A stretch of 64,000 nt of DNA from Doryteuthis pealeii (lineage: Eukaryota; Mollusca; Cephalopoda; Myopsida; Loliginidae): assembly GCA_023376005.1 (NCBI GenBank), contig CM042145.1:18600204-18664203 (forward strand), given 5' to 3'. The notes below the pieces were generated by a model. The model had not been told where the DNA came from and did no database searches. It saw nothing but the letters and a program-made list of their open reading frames with translations. Of the stretch, positions 1 through 11,781 are shown piece by piece. Within the stretch, counting starts at the first letter, position 1. Each line of letters starts with the position of its first letter. A program made the translations under genes and the position numbers.

Positions 1-470
1 TTAACTTCATGTGTATTAATAAATTGCTTGAAATAATTTTATGTTAGAATCTTCATTAATTTCATGCGTTTGGCCAACCCCACCAAATTTAGACGAGCTA
101 AAAATTGAAATAACTCTGCCAATCTTTGGAATTGGAAGCTCAAATTTTGAGGATTCTTCTAATTTTAACATAGTCCACACCTGGAAAAAAAATTCAGAAA
201 AATTGAAGGGGATGGTGAACAATTTTACTTTTTTCTGGATGATTTGACATGAATTACCAGAAATTTTTATGCTAAATTTTTCCTTAAGTTCATATATATC
301 AATAAGAGAAATAACTTCCTGTTATTAATAAACTGATTGTCTATGTTAGATTTTGTTATTAACTTCATGTTAATCAATAAACTGGTAGAAATAATTTCAT
401 AATTTCTATGTTAGGTCTTTCATTAACTTCATGTGTTTAATAAGTTGGTTAAAAATAATTTTCATGTTAG
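1..470. repeat. Degenerate tandem-like AT-rich block
   Basis: Variants of a unit of roughly 55-65 bases (aacttcatgt-(n)-taataaa-ttggt-aaataattt-atgttag) recur near positions 1-65, 355-415 and 418-470. The copies are diverged and the block is cut by the window start. The short open frames here have no recognisable domain. Confidence 0.4.
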
Positions 471-570
471 CCGACAGGGCAGAAATGTTTTTTAGACTGA
501 AGTAATTTTTTGAATGATAAAAAAATGATTTATGCTAATATTCTAAATATCTATGTCAATCAAACATATC

Positions 571-1033
571 TACTAATATATATGGCCTCCATATGTCACC
601 TAAGCAGCAGAATTCTACAGGCTTGATTCATTTTATAGTCCAATTTATGTCTGTTTGAAAAATCTTAAAGAACAAACATTGGCTAGATAGAGCCGTAAAT
701 TCTCCTGAGAAAATTCTGTTTCTCTGTATTCATTACTATCATTGCCAACCATGACCAGGAATACATTTCATGTGAAAAGATTTAATTTTTTTCTGATATA
801 ACCTGAAATATAGATAAATTGTTGGTGTGTTTGTTTTGTATAACTGCATTATTTTTAAAACTTTTTTGTTTGTTGTTGTTACAATCTTTTATTATTATAT
901 TCTGAAGAAAAAAAGACAAAGTTTGTATATTTTTAAACATTTTTTTCGAAACAGATATAAATTGACTATAAAATGAATAGGCCTGTTTAGATTCTGCCGT
1001 GCTTAGGTTACATATGGGGCCGTATATATTAGT
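571..1033. mobile_element. M3 MITE, copy 1 (long TIR)
   Basis: The first and last ~85 bases are inverted copies of each other: actaatatatatggcc at the left and ggccgtatatattagt at the right, continuing inward to the paired ctgtttgaaaaa/ttttttcgaaacag. The ~290-base centre has no transposase. A second copy lies at 54053-54512 with the centre in the opposite orientation. Long TIRs without coding capacity suggest a non-autonomous DNA transposon; the superfamily is unknown. Confidence 0.75.
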
Positions 1034-1856
1034 CAGTCATGGTCAAGAGGATTATGGAAAAGTTTATTTGAAGAAAGTGTTCAAATTTTAAAGTGAGTTT
1101 TCTTGTTTTTTCTACAGGCAAATCAATGGCATTGATTATTGGTGAAGAATTATAAGTTGAAGATAAATTTGTGAAAGGTGAAAAAAGCTCCAAAGTTTCA
1201 AATTGAAATTTTCTTGCTTATTTGTGTAACACTATGCCTCCTTGTTGAAATGGATAGATGTGTTAAAACATTTGTTTACTTTACCCTCTCCATGTCGAAA
1301 TGGCTGAGATGATGACGTGTCAACTCCTCGTTACATCTTGCACTCATTTCCAAATGGAGAGTAATTGTGTCCACGTTGCTTAACATTACGGCTCTTACTT
1401 CTAATAGAGTGAATGATGTTTAGATAAAGAAATATTCAATATACTTATCTCTGTTGTACTGGTATTACATCAGAGAAGGCTGGAATCCTGATTGTTGGGC
1501 AGTTGTTCAGTTGTTGGCAGTTCTATGATGTCATGGAGTCTAGATGCCAACTTGAAGCTGAGGGTTATCTTGCCTTGTGTCATTTGGAGTTTTTAGTAAT
1601 AACACAAAGCGCTTCTTTTCCCTCATGAGTATTTTATTTCCTCCAGATTACCCTTGCAGAGAACAAGAAATTTCATGTCTTCTTCCATTCCCACATTATC
1701 CCAGACTCAATTTTCATCTGACCTCTCACCCCTCCTTTCTCCCCTTCACCATGTACCATTCGCTCGTCCAATCAAAATATGCCAAATCATCACTTAAACT
1801 TTTCTGTTCTAATCCACACATCAATCCACCCTCATGGCTCCACATCACACCTATCA
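1034..1856. other. No gene seen
   Basis: AT-rich unique-looking sequence. A C-rich plus-strand stretch (about 1630-1850) keeps a ~98-codon frame open, but it shows no domain and runs straight into a family R repeat. I do not call it a gene. Confidence 0.5.
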
Positions 1857-2131
1857 TTTGGTTGGTTGGTTAGATTTTGCAGTATGTCAACCCTTGTTGG
1901 GTTATTTTATGCTGAAGACTTTTAAAAAATTCATTATTGATGGGTACTCAAATTTTTTTGAGACTCAATTTTTTTAAACACAATTTTTAAACTCATTTTT
2001 TTCTATTTAACCCCTAGATGGAACCCTAACAGGTACTACCACCCCATCAGGGTGGACCTGTGAGTAATGGTGATGAAGGGGTACACCACACTCCTCAGAG
2101 CTCCATAATTAGAAATTCACCATTAGATAGC
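1857..2131 (+). repeat. Family R dispersed repeat
   Basis: It begins ttggttggttgg, then the family's 5' block (tatgtcaacccttg-ttgggttattttatgc). The core follows: ccctaacaggtactaccac and a gggagtaatggtgatgaaggggt-like block ending in caccattagatag. The 3' third of the family is missing. Orientation follows the 21633 copy. Confidence 0.75.
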
Positions 2132-2146
2132 TGGTTTGATTTAGTT

Positions 2147-2350
2147 GGGTTGGGTTTCTTTGTTTAATGGCATATAAACCTTCCTGGGTTATTCAATGAA
2201 AATCAAGCATTATCACTCCTTCACTTCACTTAATGATAAGAAAGAGAGACAATTTTAAAATTAGTCCTTGAGGAATGAGGGCTCAATTAAGTTTGATTTC
2301 TTTGTTTAAAGGCATATCAACCTTCATAGGTTTAAATGGTTCAGTTCGAA
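2147..2350 (+). repeat. Family R 5'-end fragments
   Basis: Two successive pieces read ttctttgtttaa-ggcatat(c/a)aaccttc, the 5' block of family R. The second starts about 130 bases after the first. Both lack the core. Confidence 0.4.
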
Positions 2351-3640
2351 GTTCCATGAAGGCTCTCACTTACAACATGAAGGCTCCTAAGTTCAACAAG
2401 AAGTTTCCCCGGGTTTTTCTCAGGTCTGAAAACTAAAACAAGCACCATGTGCACCGTTGTGGAGAAACTGACGACTACGTCTGTCCTTTTCAAGTCGAGT
2501 TCCTAAAAGCGAGAGAGAGATTTTGGGGTTCGCCTTGTCATGTGACCAAAAACAGACTCATGACATGGGAGAGTTCCTCAAATGCTGTGACATGGGGAAC
2601 ACTTCATTTCATCTCCCTACAATACCTTTCCCATGAATATTAGTCTGAAAGTGAATGTAATAGAGTCACTAGAGTTGGAACTTGCTTACTATGGTGTCAC
2701 AGTCCAGCACATTAGCCACTACACCACAGAGACTTCCCCCAGGACTCAATATCTTCCCTACTACCAATCTTTCCAGTAGTATGAATTTAGTTTTTTGCCA
2801 AAATTAGCCTAACCATTAGTAGTTTAAAATGATTTGAATTATAATAAACTGATTTTTATCCCAGTATGCCCTGGGACTCTAAAGTAGCAACGCACTGTTG
2901 TCTTTTTGAAGTACTGTTGTATATGTGGTTTATTATGTGAGGTGTATTAGGTTATTTATTTAAACTAGCAAATATATGCACCCTCCGGGTGCAAGTATTT
3001 AAGTTTTAATGTAATAAAATATCATATTAAATTAGAAAGGCTAATGAAACTAAATAAGAATACAGATAAAAAGATTTGAAACAGAGTGAGTATAATAAAA
3101 GATTTGAAACAGAGGGAGTATAATAAAAAATGGAACAACTGAAACTTACTCTTCCATCACTCTCGTCTTTCATTGTTATTTTTTCTAATTTAAGAATTTA
3201 GTTAAGAGGAAGTAAAGAATAAAATGACAGTTATTTTATCTTGTTAATGGATTTCATTTAAGATTCATTGAAGAGATTTTTGCTTATATTCATTAAAATA
3301 AAACCAAACAATTAGAAATCAATAATACTAAACACATATTTATTAAATTCGATTTTTTAATATTAATATGCAAATTAGCCTTCCCGTTCACACTGTAAAC
3401 CGCTATTTTGTTGTATATATAAATATAATTGCATGTTATCAGTACGTAGACATAGTTAACAGTATTAATAATGTAAGACAATTTTATTAATAATTGAGAT
3501 TTAGATAAAAATAAAATCATGGAGAATGTGATGTAAATAACTAAGGGAATTGTGACTTGAGTAGGAATATAGTTTTGGTTACAGACAGAAAAACACACAA
3601 TCTCCATTATAATAAGATAGTATTAGTATCCTTTTAAGAA
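2351..3640. other. No gene seen
   Basis: Moderately GC-balanced to 2760, then AT-rich. A tRNA-like A-box (tggtgtagtggctaatg) reads on the minus strand around 2705-2735 and may be a decayed SINE head, but no convincing B box is near. Confidence 0.4.
3069..3125. repeat. 28-bp tandem duplication
   Basis: Two near-identical 28-base units (aaaagatttgaaacagag-gagtataat) lie side by side, differing by one base (gtgag/gggag). Confidence 0.75.
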
Positions 3641-3739
3641 GCCAATATTAGAATTAAGTCTATGTTTATGTGTGTGTGTAATTTGTATATTCATTTAATC
3701 TCTTGTTTCCTATGTGTGTGTATGGAACAGTGTATTGGA

Positions 3740-4440
3740 AATTCCATAGCTAATTATCTCCCCCTCCCGCCAGGGGGCTGTCGCCAATATCGTATGTTGG
3801 CGCCAAATACCAAAACCCCAGTTATCAGGAATCCGTTACCAATGAGAGACGTCAAAAGAAATGCTCTCATCACTTAGCCCAAACAGGGCCTACTTATCAA
3901 GGAGTACTCACTGAGGGTAGTCGCGTAAAAAGTGGTCCCTACACTTCATTCATCACTTAGCTCAAAACCAGGGCTTACTTATCGCAAAGCAGTACTGGAG
4001 AAGAGACATAAGACACCAAGCTCTCATTACCAAGCCCCAAAACAGGGTCCACTTATCACAGAATTTATAACAGATTCCTTCTAAGGCATAGTATCTGCAT
4101 ACTGCATAAAGGCCGATACTACTGCACACTGACTAAAGGAAGAACAACTACCGAGACGAAGCGTCTTATCTACATTTCCCACCGACGAGAAGAAAACCGT
4201 GTTATCACCAGTACTATAAGAAAATTCCTCCACAGATAAGTCTGTAGCAAATACCATTAAATTTGCAACCAGATTTATGTAATTTTTTGTCAATACAAGT
4301 GTCTGCATTTACTTTCGTGTTTGTTCCTTCTTTGTCCGACAATTTGCCTACAACTACGGAGAAATAAGAATTCCTTCGAAGCCGTAAATACTCTTAAGTG
4401 TTATATACTGGACCCATCAAGGAACATAAACATTTGTATT
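3740..4440. other. Possible LTR-element leader remnant
   Basis: ttggcgcc at ~3799 resembles a retroelement primer-binding site. Downstream, three imperfect ~35-base motifs (catcacttagc-aaa-cagggc-tacttatc) start near 3868, 3951 and 4025. A 75-codon minus-strand frame at 4081-4308 has no recognisable domain. No matching LTR pair is visible, so this is tentative. Confidence 0.25.
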
Positions 4441-4914
4441 TATAAAAATATAAGATTATATTTTTATTTCCTCGGTTGTGTGCAGACTGAGAGTCATTAG
4501 CAGGGGTTACATATACATGGAGCCTTCGGGAGTTCTCTGCAAGCGATCTCTAACCTGATCTTTGTCTGCCGAATTGATTTCCACGGGCTTTTTTTATTAT
4601 GGTCCAACTCATGATGTCACACCTCTTTGATCGTGACAGCAACACAGTTTTTCTGTAGACACACCTCTTCACCCATGCAGCCTGTTTTCATTGGTTATGG
4701 GCTAAGCCTACAGATTTTCTGCGCCTACACAGTGTCAAATGTACACCTGCATCTTTAGATGCCAAAGGTCAGTTCAATGCCATATCCTGTTTTTGTTTCC
4801 AGGCCCGCACATGAAACCCACTCACTTTCGGCATGCAGCCCGGTCTCCAGGTGCAATATATTACAACAGAAAGCTGTGTTTATTAGGATGCATTTGATGT
4901 GTGTGGCTTCAGTA
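4441..4914. other. No gene seen
   Basis: Mixed-composition sequence with short open frames on both strands over the same bases (4755-4970). Neither has a recognisable motif. Confidence 0.4.
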
Positions 4915-5206
4915 TATATATTTACCAACCCCTCCGCACGAGCAGGATGTGACACAAGGTCAATTTCTTAAGCAGAGTTTAACAGGTTTGAATTCAGAGT
5001 TTTCCTTCTCCTAGACAGGTTGCCTTACCAAGGTTGAAGAGCCTAGTCTTCCCTACCATTTACCCATAGCTGGAGGGAATATAGTTGGATTCATACCTTT
5101 CCCAAGGGTATTAGCGCGATGTGAAATGCAAACAGTTTCATCTAGGATTTGAACTCGGGTCGATGAGTCCATTTCCTACGACTCTAACCATTATGCCACG
5201 CGCCTT
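4915..5206 (-). mobile_element. SINE family B
   Basis: Full-length minus-strand copy. Its complement starts gcgcgtggcataatggttag (A-box), then a B-box (gagttcaaatcc-like), the family body (gctatgggtaaatgg) and tail 1 (ttgaccttgtgtcacatcc...ggggttggtaaatata). Tail 1 is shared with family C. Confidence 0.85.
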
Positions 5207-5923
5207 CAGTATAATTAAATGAAGAATTAGAGTTTGTCAATTATAGGCATTGGAAAAGCAGCCAATCTGGTTAGCAATAAACTTTGACATTATTCTAATC
5301 TAATCAATATTAAGTAGTTTTTCCAGTTTCATCTAAATGGGTTTGAAAGGACTCTTTAAAGTTAATTCTTAGATGATTGATGTCTTGGTGTGCACAATAA
5401 AGATGACCAGTGGTCAATCAATACATTTCTCACCTGCTGATCTTTATTTCCTCTAAGCCAATGGTCTGTTGTAAGCAACTGATAAATTGCACCATTTGAC
5501 CATTATGGATGAGAGTTGGTTTCTTCCGCTTGAGGAATTATTAAAGTCATAATTTATAGATTTGTGTCATTCACTTATTTTAGTGCCAACCATATCATTA
5601 CTTCTGTGAAAGGTCATTCAATATTCATTGAAGCATTTCTTATTCAAGTATTATTATTAAAGAATTTCTTTTTTGATCTCATATCATATTTAATAAGTAT
5701 CCCAGATCAAGACAAACAAACAGAGATTTGGTTATTCAGACGAGAGATGTCATGGCCGTCCGTCTTGTCCATTCTGAAATGAAAATAGTCCCATAGCATC
5801 AATCAGATTTGATAAAAAAGCGTAGGTAATTTACGAGGAAGTGCGTCCTAGTCTCCCACCTCAAAAACCGCTACCCGGTGACTATCAAAATAACAACCCC
5901 AGCTTGTCGTGTGGGAACCAATA
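5207..5923. other. No gene seen
   Basis: AT-rich sequence without a recognisable repeat or domain. 5865-5905 contains gctacccggtgac, similar to gctacccggcgttgcc at 33291, possibly a shared old repeat. Confidence 0.4.
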
Positions 5924-6171
5924 GGGTCTGGTTTAGCTCAGTTGGTAGAGCGTAAGAACCACAAGGTTCCTTGTTCAATACTGGCCCTCGCCAACTCAGC
6001 GTATGAGTAGCAGAGGAATCTGTGTGATAAAGTAAGGAGCTGATGGTAGGTGTGGCACTCCACCTCAGATGCTAAAAAAGAATTTCCTTGGTCTAGCACT
6101 AGTGAAAAGGGGATAGACTCCCTCACTGTATGGCTGATACCAATAATAGGCCACACTGCCTACTTTACTTT
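5924..6171 (+). mobile_element. SINE family A
   Basis: tRNA-like head with A-box ggtttagctcagttggtag and B-box region ggttccttgttcaatactgg, then the conserved body (ctcgccaactcagcgtatga) and the tail block ending cctactttacttt. The head is slightly decayed, so this is a SINE and not a tRNA gene. Confidence 0.9.
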
Positions 6172-6210
6172 ATGTGTTTTCTAAAAGAGAAAAGGGTTAT
6201 TCAATAAATA

Positions 6211-6410
6211 AAATAAAGTCAGTGTAGTGACCTATAATCGGTATCAGCTGGACAGCAAGGGAGTCTATCCCCTTTTCACTAGCCCTTGACCAGGGAGATT
6301 GTTTAGCATCTGAGGTGGAGCGCCACACCGCCTACCACCAGCTCTCCACTTTACTGCACAGATGCAAGCTGTGTTACTCATTCACTGAGTTGGTGAGGGC
6401 TGCTATTGAA
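6211..6410 (-). mobile_element. SINE family A, head-truncated
   Basis: Minus-strand copy lying tail-to-tail with the copy at 5924. It runs from the tail block (aaataaagtcagtgtagtga) to ttggtgagggctgctattga and lacks the A-box half of the head. Confidence 0.85.
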
Positions 6411-6617
6411 ATGTATTTGAATATTTTCAAAAACAAAAATCCCCTTATTTATTGAATGACCCTCGTACAACCAACTAAATACACTTCTAAAATACAGCCA
6501 ATAAAGTAGATAGTTTAACGGTTTGGATACAACCAGTTTTGTGAATAGATTATAACTGGCTATTATTGATTTTTCTGCAATAAATAATATTTTTTCTTGG
6601 CTGGCTTGCCCTGTCGG

Positions 6618-6680
6618 CGGGGCTTAGAACACGCTGACTGTATTCCTTGCAGAGGGGTAAGAACACCCCCCCTAAAGAGG
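6618..6680 (-). repeat. Family R 3'-end fragment
   Basis: Matches the reverse complement of the 3' end seen at 56790-56835 (cagtgtattctaagcc; cctgcag-ggg). Confidence 0.5.
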
Positions 6681-6683
6681 TGC

Positions 6684-7360
6684 TCTAGTTGTGGTTGTTG
6701 TTGCATGCCAACCCTTGACCTTAACAGGTATGACCACACTGGGTCAAAGTGGACCTGGGAGTAATGGTGATGAAGGGTACTTCACACTCTCCAGAGTTCC
6801 AAAATTGGAATTTCACCACTAGATGCAGTTTAACACTATACCTAGGATACTAAGACCCTCAGCCACCACCTTCTAGCACATATATGATAAAAAGGGATGG
6901 GAGTTTATCATGTAGCGTTAGTTTGTATTTGCCTGGCGGAATTGTCTGCCCTTTTTAGTTTGATGATGCCCACCAGGGGCACCATAGTATTTAAGCGCGG
7001 TTTCAAACACTTTCGCTCTCTTTATAGTTTCAGCAACTACGAGCCACATGGGTATTCTATCTAAACCCTCTCGTGGGGCTCGCCCCCCTTACATTACTGT
7101 AAGTCCTCACAGCATGGACTATTCCTAGTCTCATGTCTGTGCCTTTATTGTATATCTGTATCATTCATGAATGTGTCTATCTTTGTTTGTGTACCTCTTT
7201 TTATATGTACTCTTTTTATGAACGTTGTACCAACTCTATCCATGTGCTGTGTTATTAAATGTTTGTCTATTAACCTTCGTCGAGTTATTTGTATCCAAAG
7301 TATGTATAACTTTAAACCTACGTTATAACCATAAGGGCAATAGATTCAGGACAATCATAT
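6684..7360 (+). repeat. Family R split by an LTR-like insert
   Basis: 6684-6905 carries an internally deleted R copy: ccttaacaggtatgaccac, gggagtaatggtgatgaagg, then gccaccaccttctagcacat and gataaaaagggatgggag. The next expected R block (cataagggcaata) reappears only at 7333. The ~425 bases between look like an inserted element. Confidence 0.6.
6909..7332 (+). mobile_element. Probable solo LTR inside family R
   Basis: The ~425-base segment interrupting family R starts tgtagcgttag. It holds a TATA-like tatttaagcgcgg near 6991 and a late attaaatg motif near 7254, the layout of U3-R-U5. No coding sequence follows, so a solo LTR fits best. I could not define a clean target-site duplication. Confidence 0.45.
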
Positions 7361-7534
7361 AGGTGCTGGGGCTTGACGTGATCAGCTGATCGATTGGAGA
7401 GGGCCTCTCTAGCCTTTCTAGCCTAAGTAAGTACCAAAGGAGCATGATGCATATCATGGACTACTCAGCCATCAGGATTCCATCCTTAAGCGTCATGGGT
7501 TGCAACCCCATGGCCAACAGGTGGACCCATTGTG

Positions 7535-7655
7535 GGATTTTACCCATCTGCAGAGGTGCAGTCGGTGTATTCTACAGCCCCAGCTGACAGGTAGGGAGAA
7601 GGTGTCCTGGGTATGACACTAAACTGCATCTGATGGTAAGGCTCCAGTTCTGAAG
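7535..7655. repeat. Family R mosaic fragments
   Basis: A plus-oriented 3' piece (ctgcagaggtgcagtcggtg) is followed directly by a minus-oriented piece (ggtgtcctgggtatgacact, gcatctgatggtaaggctcc). They are two broken copies in opposite orientation. Confidence 0.5.
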
Positions 7656-7689
7656 ATCAGATGAGTGTATTCTAATATATTATTTAATA

Positions 7690-8060
7690 TATTAATAATA
7701 ATAACTATTATTTATAATTTCCTAGTCCTTTGTTCGATCTGTCTGAGTTCTTCTTTTGTCTATTTTAAGAATGGCCCAGAGTATCTTATAATGGGGACAG
7801 CCCAGGTAGTTATTCCTTTGACAAGATTTCTGCTGTTGAGCTTGGTTTCTAAGAGCTTTCTTGTTCTTCTGGAGTATTCTTTTTAAACTTTTCTTTCCTC
7901 TCTGTTTGCCTGATATTGTCTGCTTCTAAAATTCATAAGTATTCTTTTTCTTCAAGTGATTTTATAGTGTCCTGATTTGGTAGTTGTATTCCGTCCATTA
8001 ATTTTCTTTTCCCCCTTTTTTGCTTTATTCTCAGAAGAGAATGCATGTCAATCACTGTTG
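7690..8060 (-). pseudogene. Non-LTR retrotransposon ORF fragment
   Basis: The minus strand encodes, across several frameshifts and stops, pieces typical of the region after the reverse transcriptase palm in a widespread LINE family: LPNQDTIKSLEEKEYL (about 7955-8000), then in other frames segments resembling ETKL-S-RNLVKGI, TWAVP-IRYSG and LRQI-QRT-KL. No single frame is intact, so this is a dead fragment. From recalled motif order it belongs to the same LINE lineage as the minus-strand fragments at 25830-26792 and 62905-63173. I cannot name the clade with certainty. The neighbouring tandem duplication at 8078 contains a different LINE. Confidence 0.7.
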
Positions 8061-8077
8061 AGTTGAGATATTACAGA

Positions 8078-8651
8078 CAAAAAATAGGTATACAAATACA
8101 CATGGTTTATTAGTAGAGGTGTGTATAATGAAACACTGCATATATCTGTATATTTATTTTTATTGCCTGTAATACCTCTCCAATCAATAAGATACTTAAA
8201 TATATTTCAAGTTAGTCACAGTATCATAGATAAATTTGGTTTAAATAAAAGACGATTTATCTTATTCCTATGAGATATTAAAACTGGACAGCTTCCACCT
8301 CAGATGCCTACGCCGCATTCTACACATTTGCTGGCAGGAAAAAGTGCCTAACACAGATATGCTGCAAAAAATAGGTATACAAATACACATGGTTTATTAG
8401 TAGAGGTGTGTATAATGAAACACTGCATATATCTGTATATTTATTTTTATTGCCTGTAATACCTCTCCAATCAATAAGATACTTAAATATATTTCAAGTT
8501 AGTCACAGTATCATAAATAAATTTGGTTTAAATAAAAGACGATTTATCTTATTCCTATGAGATATTAAAACTGGACAGTTTCCACCTCAGATGCCTACGC
8601 CGCATTCTACACATTTGCTGGCAGGAAAAAGTGCCTAACACAGATATGCTG
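8078..8651. repeat. 287-bp tandem duplication
   Basis: 8078-8364 and 8365-8651 are almost identical head-to-tail units starting caaaaaataggtatac and ending gatatgctg. Few substitutions separate them (for example cagcttccacc/cagtttccacc; catagataa/cataaataa), so the duplication looks recent. The unit spans AT-rich DNA plus the 5' truncation edge of the LINE fragment that continues after 8651. Confidence 0.95.
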
Positions 8652-9080
8652 GAACGAGCAAACATAAACAGCATGCCCGCCATCATCTGTGAGAGATGCC
8701 TGCATTGGCTTGGCCACGTCAGGAGGATGGACAAAGGCCGCATCCCCAAAGACCTACTATATGGTTGTTGGGTCAGTGGCACCCGACCGGTAGGGAGACC
8801 ACAACTACACTTTAAAATGTCTGCAAGAGAGACATGAAGACATGCCACATCGACATAAACACATGGGAGGCTTGTGCAGAAGACCGTACGACCTGGCGCC
8901 TCCTTGTCAAACAAGGAACGAAAAGGAGTGAAAGAGAGAGGAAAGAAGCCGCCGCAGAAAAGAGTTAAAAGGAAGGAGAGACAACAGCATCTCCAGAAAG
9001 CATCACCTTTTATTTGCAATCACTGTACCAGAGACTGCCATTCAAAAATTGGTCTGTTCAGCCACTCAACGTAGCTGTAG
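8583..9080 (+). pseudogene. LINE ORF2 C-terminus with zinc finger
   Basis: The plus strand reads LRCLRRILHICWQEKVPNTD, then ERCLHWLGHVRRMDKGRIPK, LLYG and SGTRPVGRPQL. It ends with a Cys-His motif, CNHCTRDCHSKIGLFSHS (about 9013-9066). This order is the known C-terminal end of a broad animal LINE endonuclease/reverse-transcriptase protein. The frame is broken near 8815 (one base missing after FK) and again near 8965. Only the last ~165 codons remain, as expected for a 5'-truncated insertion. The tail ends in an A-rich run at 9084-9096. Confidence 0.85.
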
Positions 9081-9124
9081 ATAAAAAAAAAGAAAAAAGT
9101 GGACTCTATATATATGTATATATA

Positions 9125-9266
9125 ATGTTGAAAAAATAAATAAAGGAGAGAAAATATTGAATGGATAAAGATATTTAATGTAATGCCAACATGTGTTTCA
9201 GCCGAGAAGATGTTCTTGTACACATTGTATTCTATACATTATTGTTTTAATTATAAAATAAAATAA

Positions 9267-9300
<34 letters not shown>

Positions 9301-9545
9301 GAAATATATAAAAGGTTTTTAAGTATACAGAAAAACACCCATCATCAGGGCAAGATGTTTGATATTATTTTTTATATATATATTCTATTATTATTATTTT
9401 ATTTCATTTTATATCTAAAATAATAATGAATAGAATACAATGTGTACAAAAACATCTTCTCTGGCTGAAACATGTGTTGGCATTTCATTAAATATCTTTA
9501 TCCATTCAACATTTTCTCTCCTTTATTTATTAATTTTTTCAACAT
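9125..9545. mobile_element. Fold-back element
   Basis: The left arm (9125-9240; tgttgaaaaaataaataaag through acacattgtattctat) is repeated inverted at 9424-9545. The loop holds an (AAT)n run at 9267-9300 and aagatgtttgatattat. The arms are highly similar, so a strong hairpin is possible. No coding capacity. Confidence 0.8.
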
Positions 9546-9574
9546 ACTGTCAGACTCACTTCCATTGTTTTCAA

Positions 9575-9577
<3 letters not shown>

Positions 9578-9662
<85 letters not shown>

Positions 9663-9671
9663 GAGAGAGAC
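9578..9671. repeat. (TA)n-(GA)n microsatellite
   Basis: About 43 bases of TA steps pass directly into about 50 bases of GA steps. The frame open across it is an artefact. Confidence 0.95.
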
Positions 9672-9959
9672 ATTTATTGACTGACACCCAAGTAGATAGA
9701 TGTGATTTTTAGCTATTACCAATATTGAAATTTAAAACCCTAACATATGCACTCATACATACCATAAACATTTGAAATCATGCAATTGTCAGTTTCAATT
9801 TCCATAAAATACTGTTTTAAGGAGCTGTGATAAATGTATTAAACAGGAACAAGACGACATTTTCCTCAGTGCCACCAAATATCTTGTGAAAAAACACCAT
9901 TTACATGGTTCAATCTGTAATAAATTTTAATATGCCAATAAGGTTTATAGTAATTTAGG

Positions 9960-10206
9960 AGTTATCCCCCTTGAGAGCACGAGTCTGTGCATGCGAATCT
10001 CCAAGTGGCCACCAGATGTCAGCAGCAGCGCAGTGAACAGACGATAATTCCGTAGAAGAGGAGGAGGTTGCCGACTCTATAGGTTGAAAAGATGGACAAA
10101 ATTATGGGCTTATTATTATTGCTATCATTGCCACTACGGACACAGCATTTGTCGACACATTAGCACGGAGTAGTAGCACTAGCTGGATGTTAGAACCAAG
10201 GTAGGT
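9960..10206 (+). other. Candidate 5' exon / promoter-proximal block
   Basis: This is one of the few GC-balanced, non-repeat stretches. A 23-codon frame at 10092-10163 starts MDKIMGLLLLLSLPL, which is signal-peptide-like, but it stops at once. A good splice donor (accaag|gtaggt) follows at 10200. This could be a non-coding or uORF-bearing first exon on the plus strand. No transcript evidence is available and chance remains likely. Confidence 0.2.
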
Positions 10207-11745
10207 TTATAGTATGTTTTATTTTAAAAAAATCGCTTCCTTTTTCTCTTTAAATTTTGTTTCTTTCCTCTCTCTCCTACCTCGGCGCTGTTGATGTTCA
10301 AATTTAAATTGTCCGTCTGAAAATGATACTTTCTCCGTCCTTAAAGGTGGACATAAGGAATCTGTCCTTTTTCAAATTTTGTGTACATCTTTCCTATATC
10401 TTAACACCTTCTGTATTCGGAAGTAATTTAGAGTTAAAAGAAAGAAAGAAAAAATAACGTGTTGCTTCGTTTATTTTAGTTTTGTCGTTGGTGTTTTTAT
10501 TTTATTTTTATTTTTGCGCCTACACGACCTTATTTAAAAAGCGACCTTTTATCTTTGTCGGTGATGGTTATATGATTTGCTTGTTGTTAAAATAAAAATT
10601 GAAGATATATAGTAATAATTGATTTAACAAAATTAACGCGTTGTTTTTAAAGAACCTAGTGATTTATATCCCCTATTAAAAAAACAATGTGTTTTGTTTA
10701 TCAAACAAGCAGGGTTTCGCTTTAAAATATTTAAATAACAAGAAATATTAAAAAACCAAAAAAAAAACAGAAAAAAATAGAAAAAAAAACCCACGCAAAA
10801 AAAAAAAAAACACTTTAAAAACACACACTACTTCTTTTACCAATGAATGGAACATTTTCTTTTCTTGTTTTAATCATATGTAATGAATGTCAAGTTGTCA
10901 ATGATGTCTAATTTAAAAAAAAAGAAGAAATCAACGAAAGCTTCTTACCAGGACCTTCTTTTTCTTTCCCTTTATTTCCGTTTGAGTTAAAACGTCAAAA
11001 GTAATTTATTTTTGCTTTTTGTTATTTATTTTTAGATAAAATTCCCTACATGAAAGCGACCTTTTCCTTCTATCAATAAAAAAAAAAAAAAAAAAAAAAA
11101 AGAAAGAAAAAAAAGGATAATTTATTATCCTTTCTCCACTTCCTCATTGTTAAATTTTGAATCTTTTGGTCCCTACAAAAATATTAAAAAAAAAAAAAAA
11201 AAAAAAAAAATTAAATAAAAAAAACAACAAAAAAATACACACAAACACACACACACTCTGACACTGAAATCATTTGAATGACTTTCACTTTAAAAACGAA
11301 TATTATTTTTCTTTCTTTTTATATTTATAAAACCAATTGTTTTATCAAGTCTTGCGCCGATCAAACTGTAATTATTGTTTGAAATTAACTTTTTATCAAA
11401 ATATTGTGATCTCTTTAAAACACCAACCAAAATATTTGAACCTCAACAGAAATGAATGAATTATCATTGCTAATTTAAAAAAAAAAAAAAAAAAAAAAAA
11501 CGTCAATGACTGTTTTTTTTTCTCTTTTTTTCTTACATTTACATATGAGATATTTTCGTCGCATATTTTATTTTACCATTTTTAATTTTTTTTTTGTCAT
11601 TTAATGGTTTGTTAAGTGCCGTACATTATATGATGATGATGATGATGATGCTCCTAATCAGGAAGAAAAAGAAAAGAAAAGTGCCCGTGTGGGAGGAAAA
11701 TGAGGAAGAAAACGCAACAAGCAGCAGCCGCTTTGATACAAATAA

Positions 11746-11781
<36 letters not shown>

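Noticed and set aside
1577..1873. 98-codon plus-strand gene
   Set aside because: No domain, and the frame ends inside a family R repeat.
8555..9019. 154-codon minus-strand frame, the longest in the window
   Set aside because: It is antisense to the LINE C-terminus. The recognisable protein is on the plus strand.
9440..9712. 90-codon frame with an Arg-Glu repeat
   Set aside because: It runs through TA and GA microsatellites and a fold-back arm.
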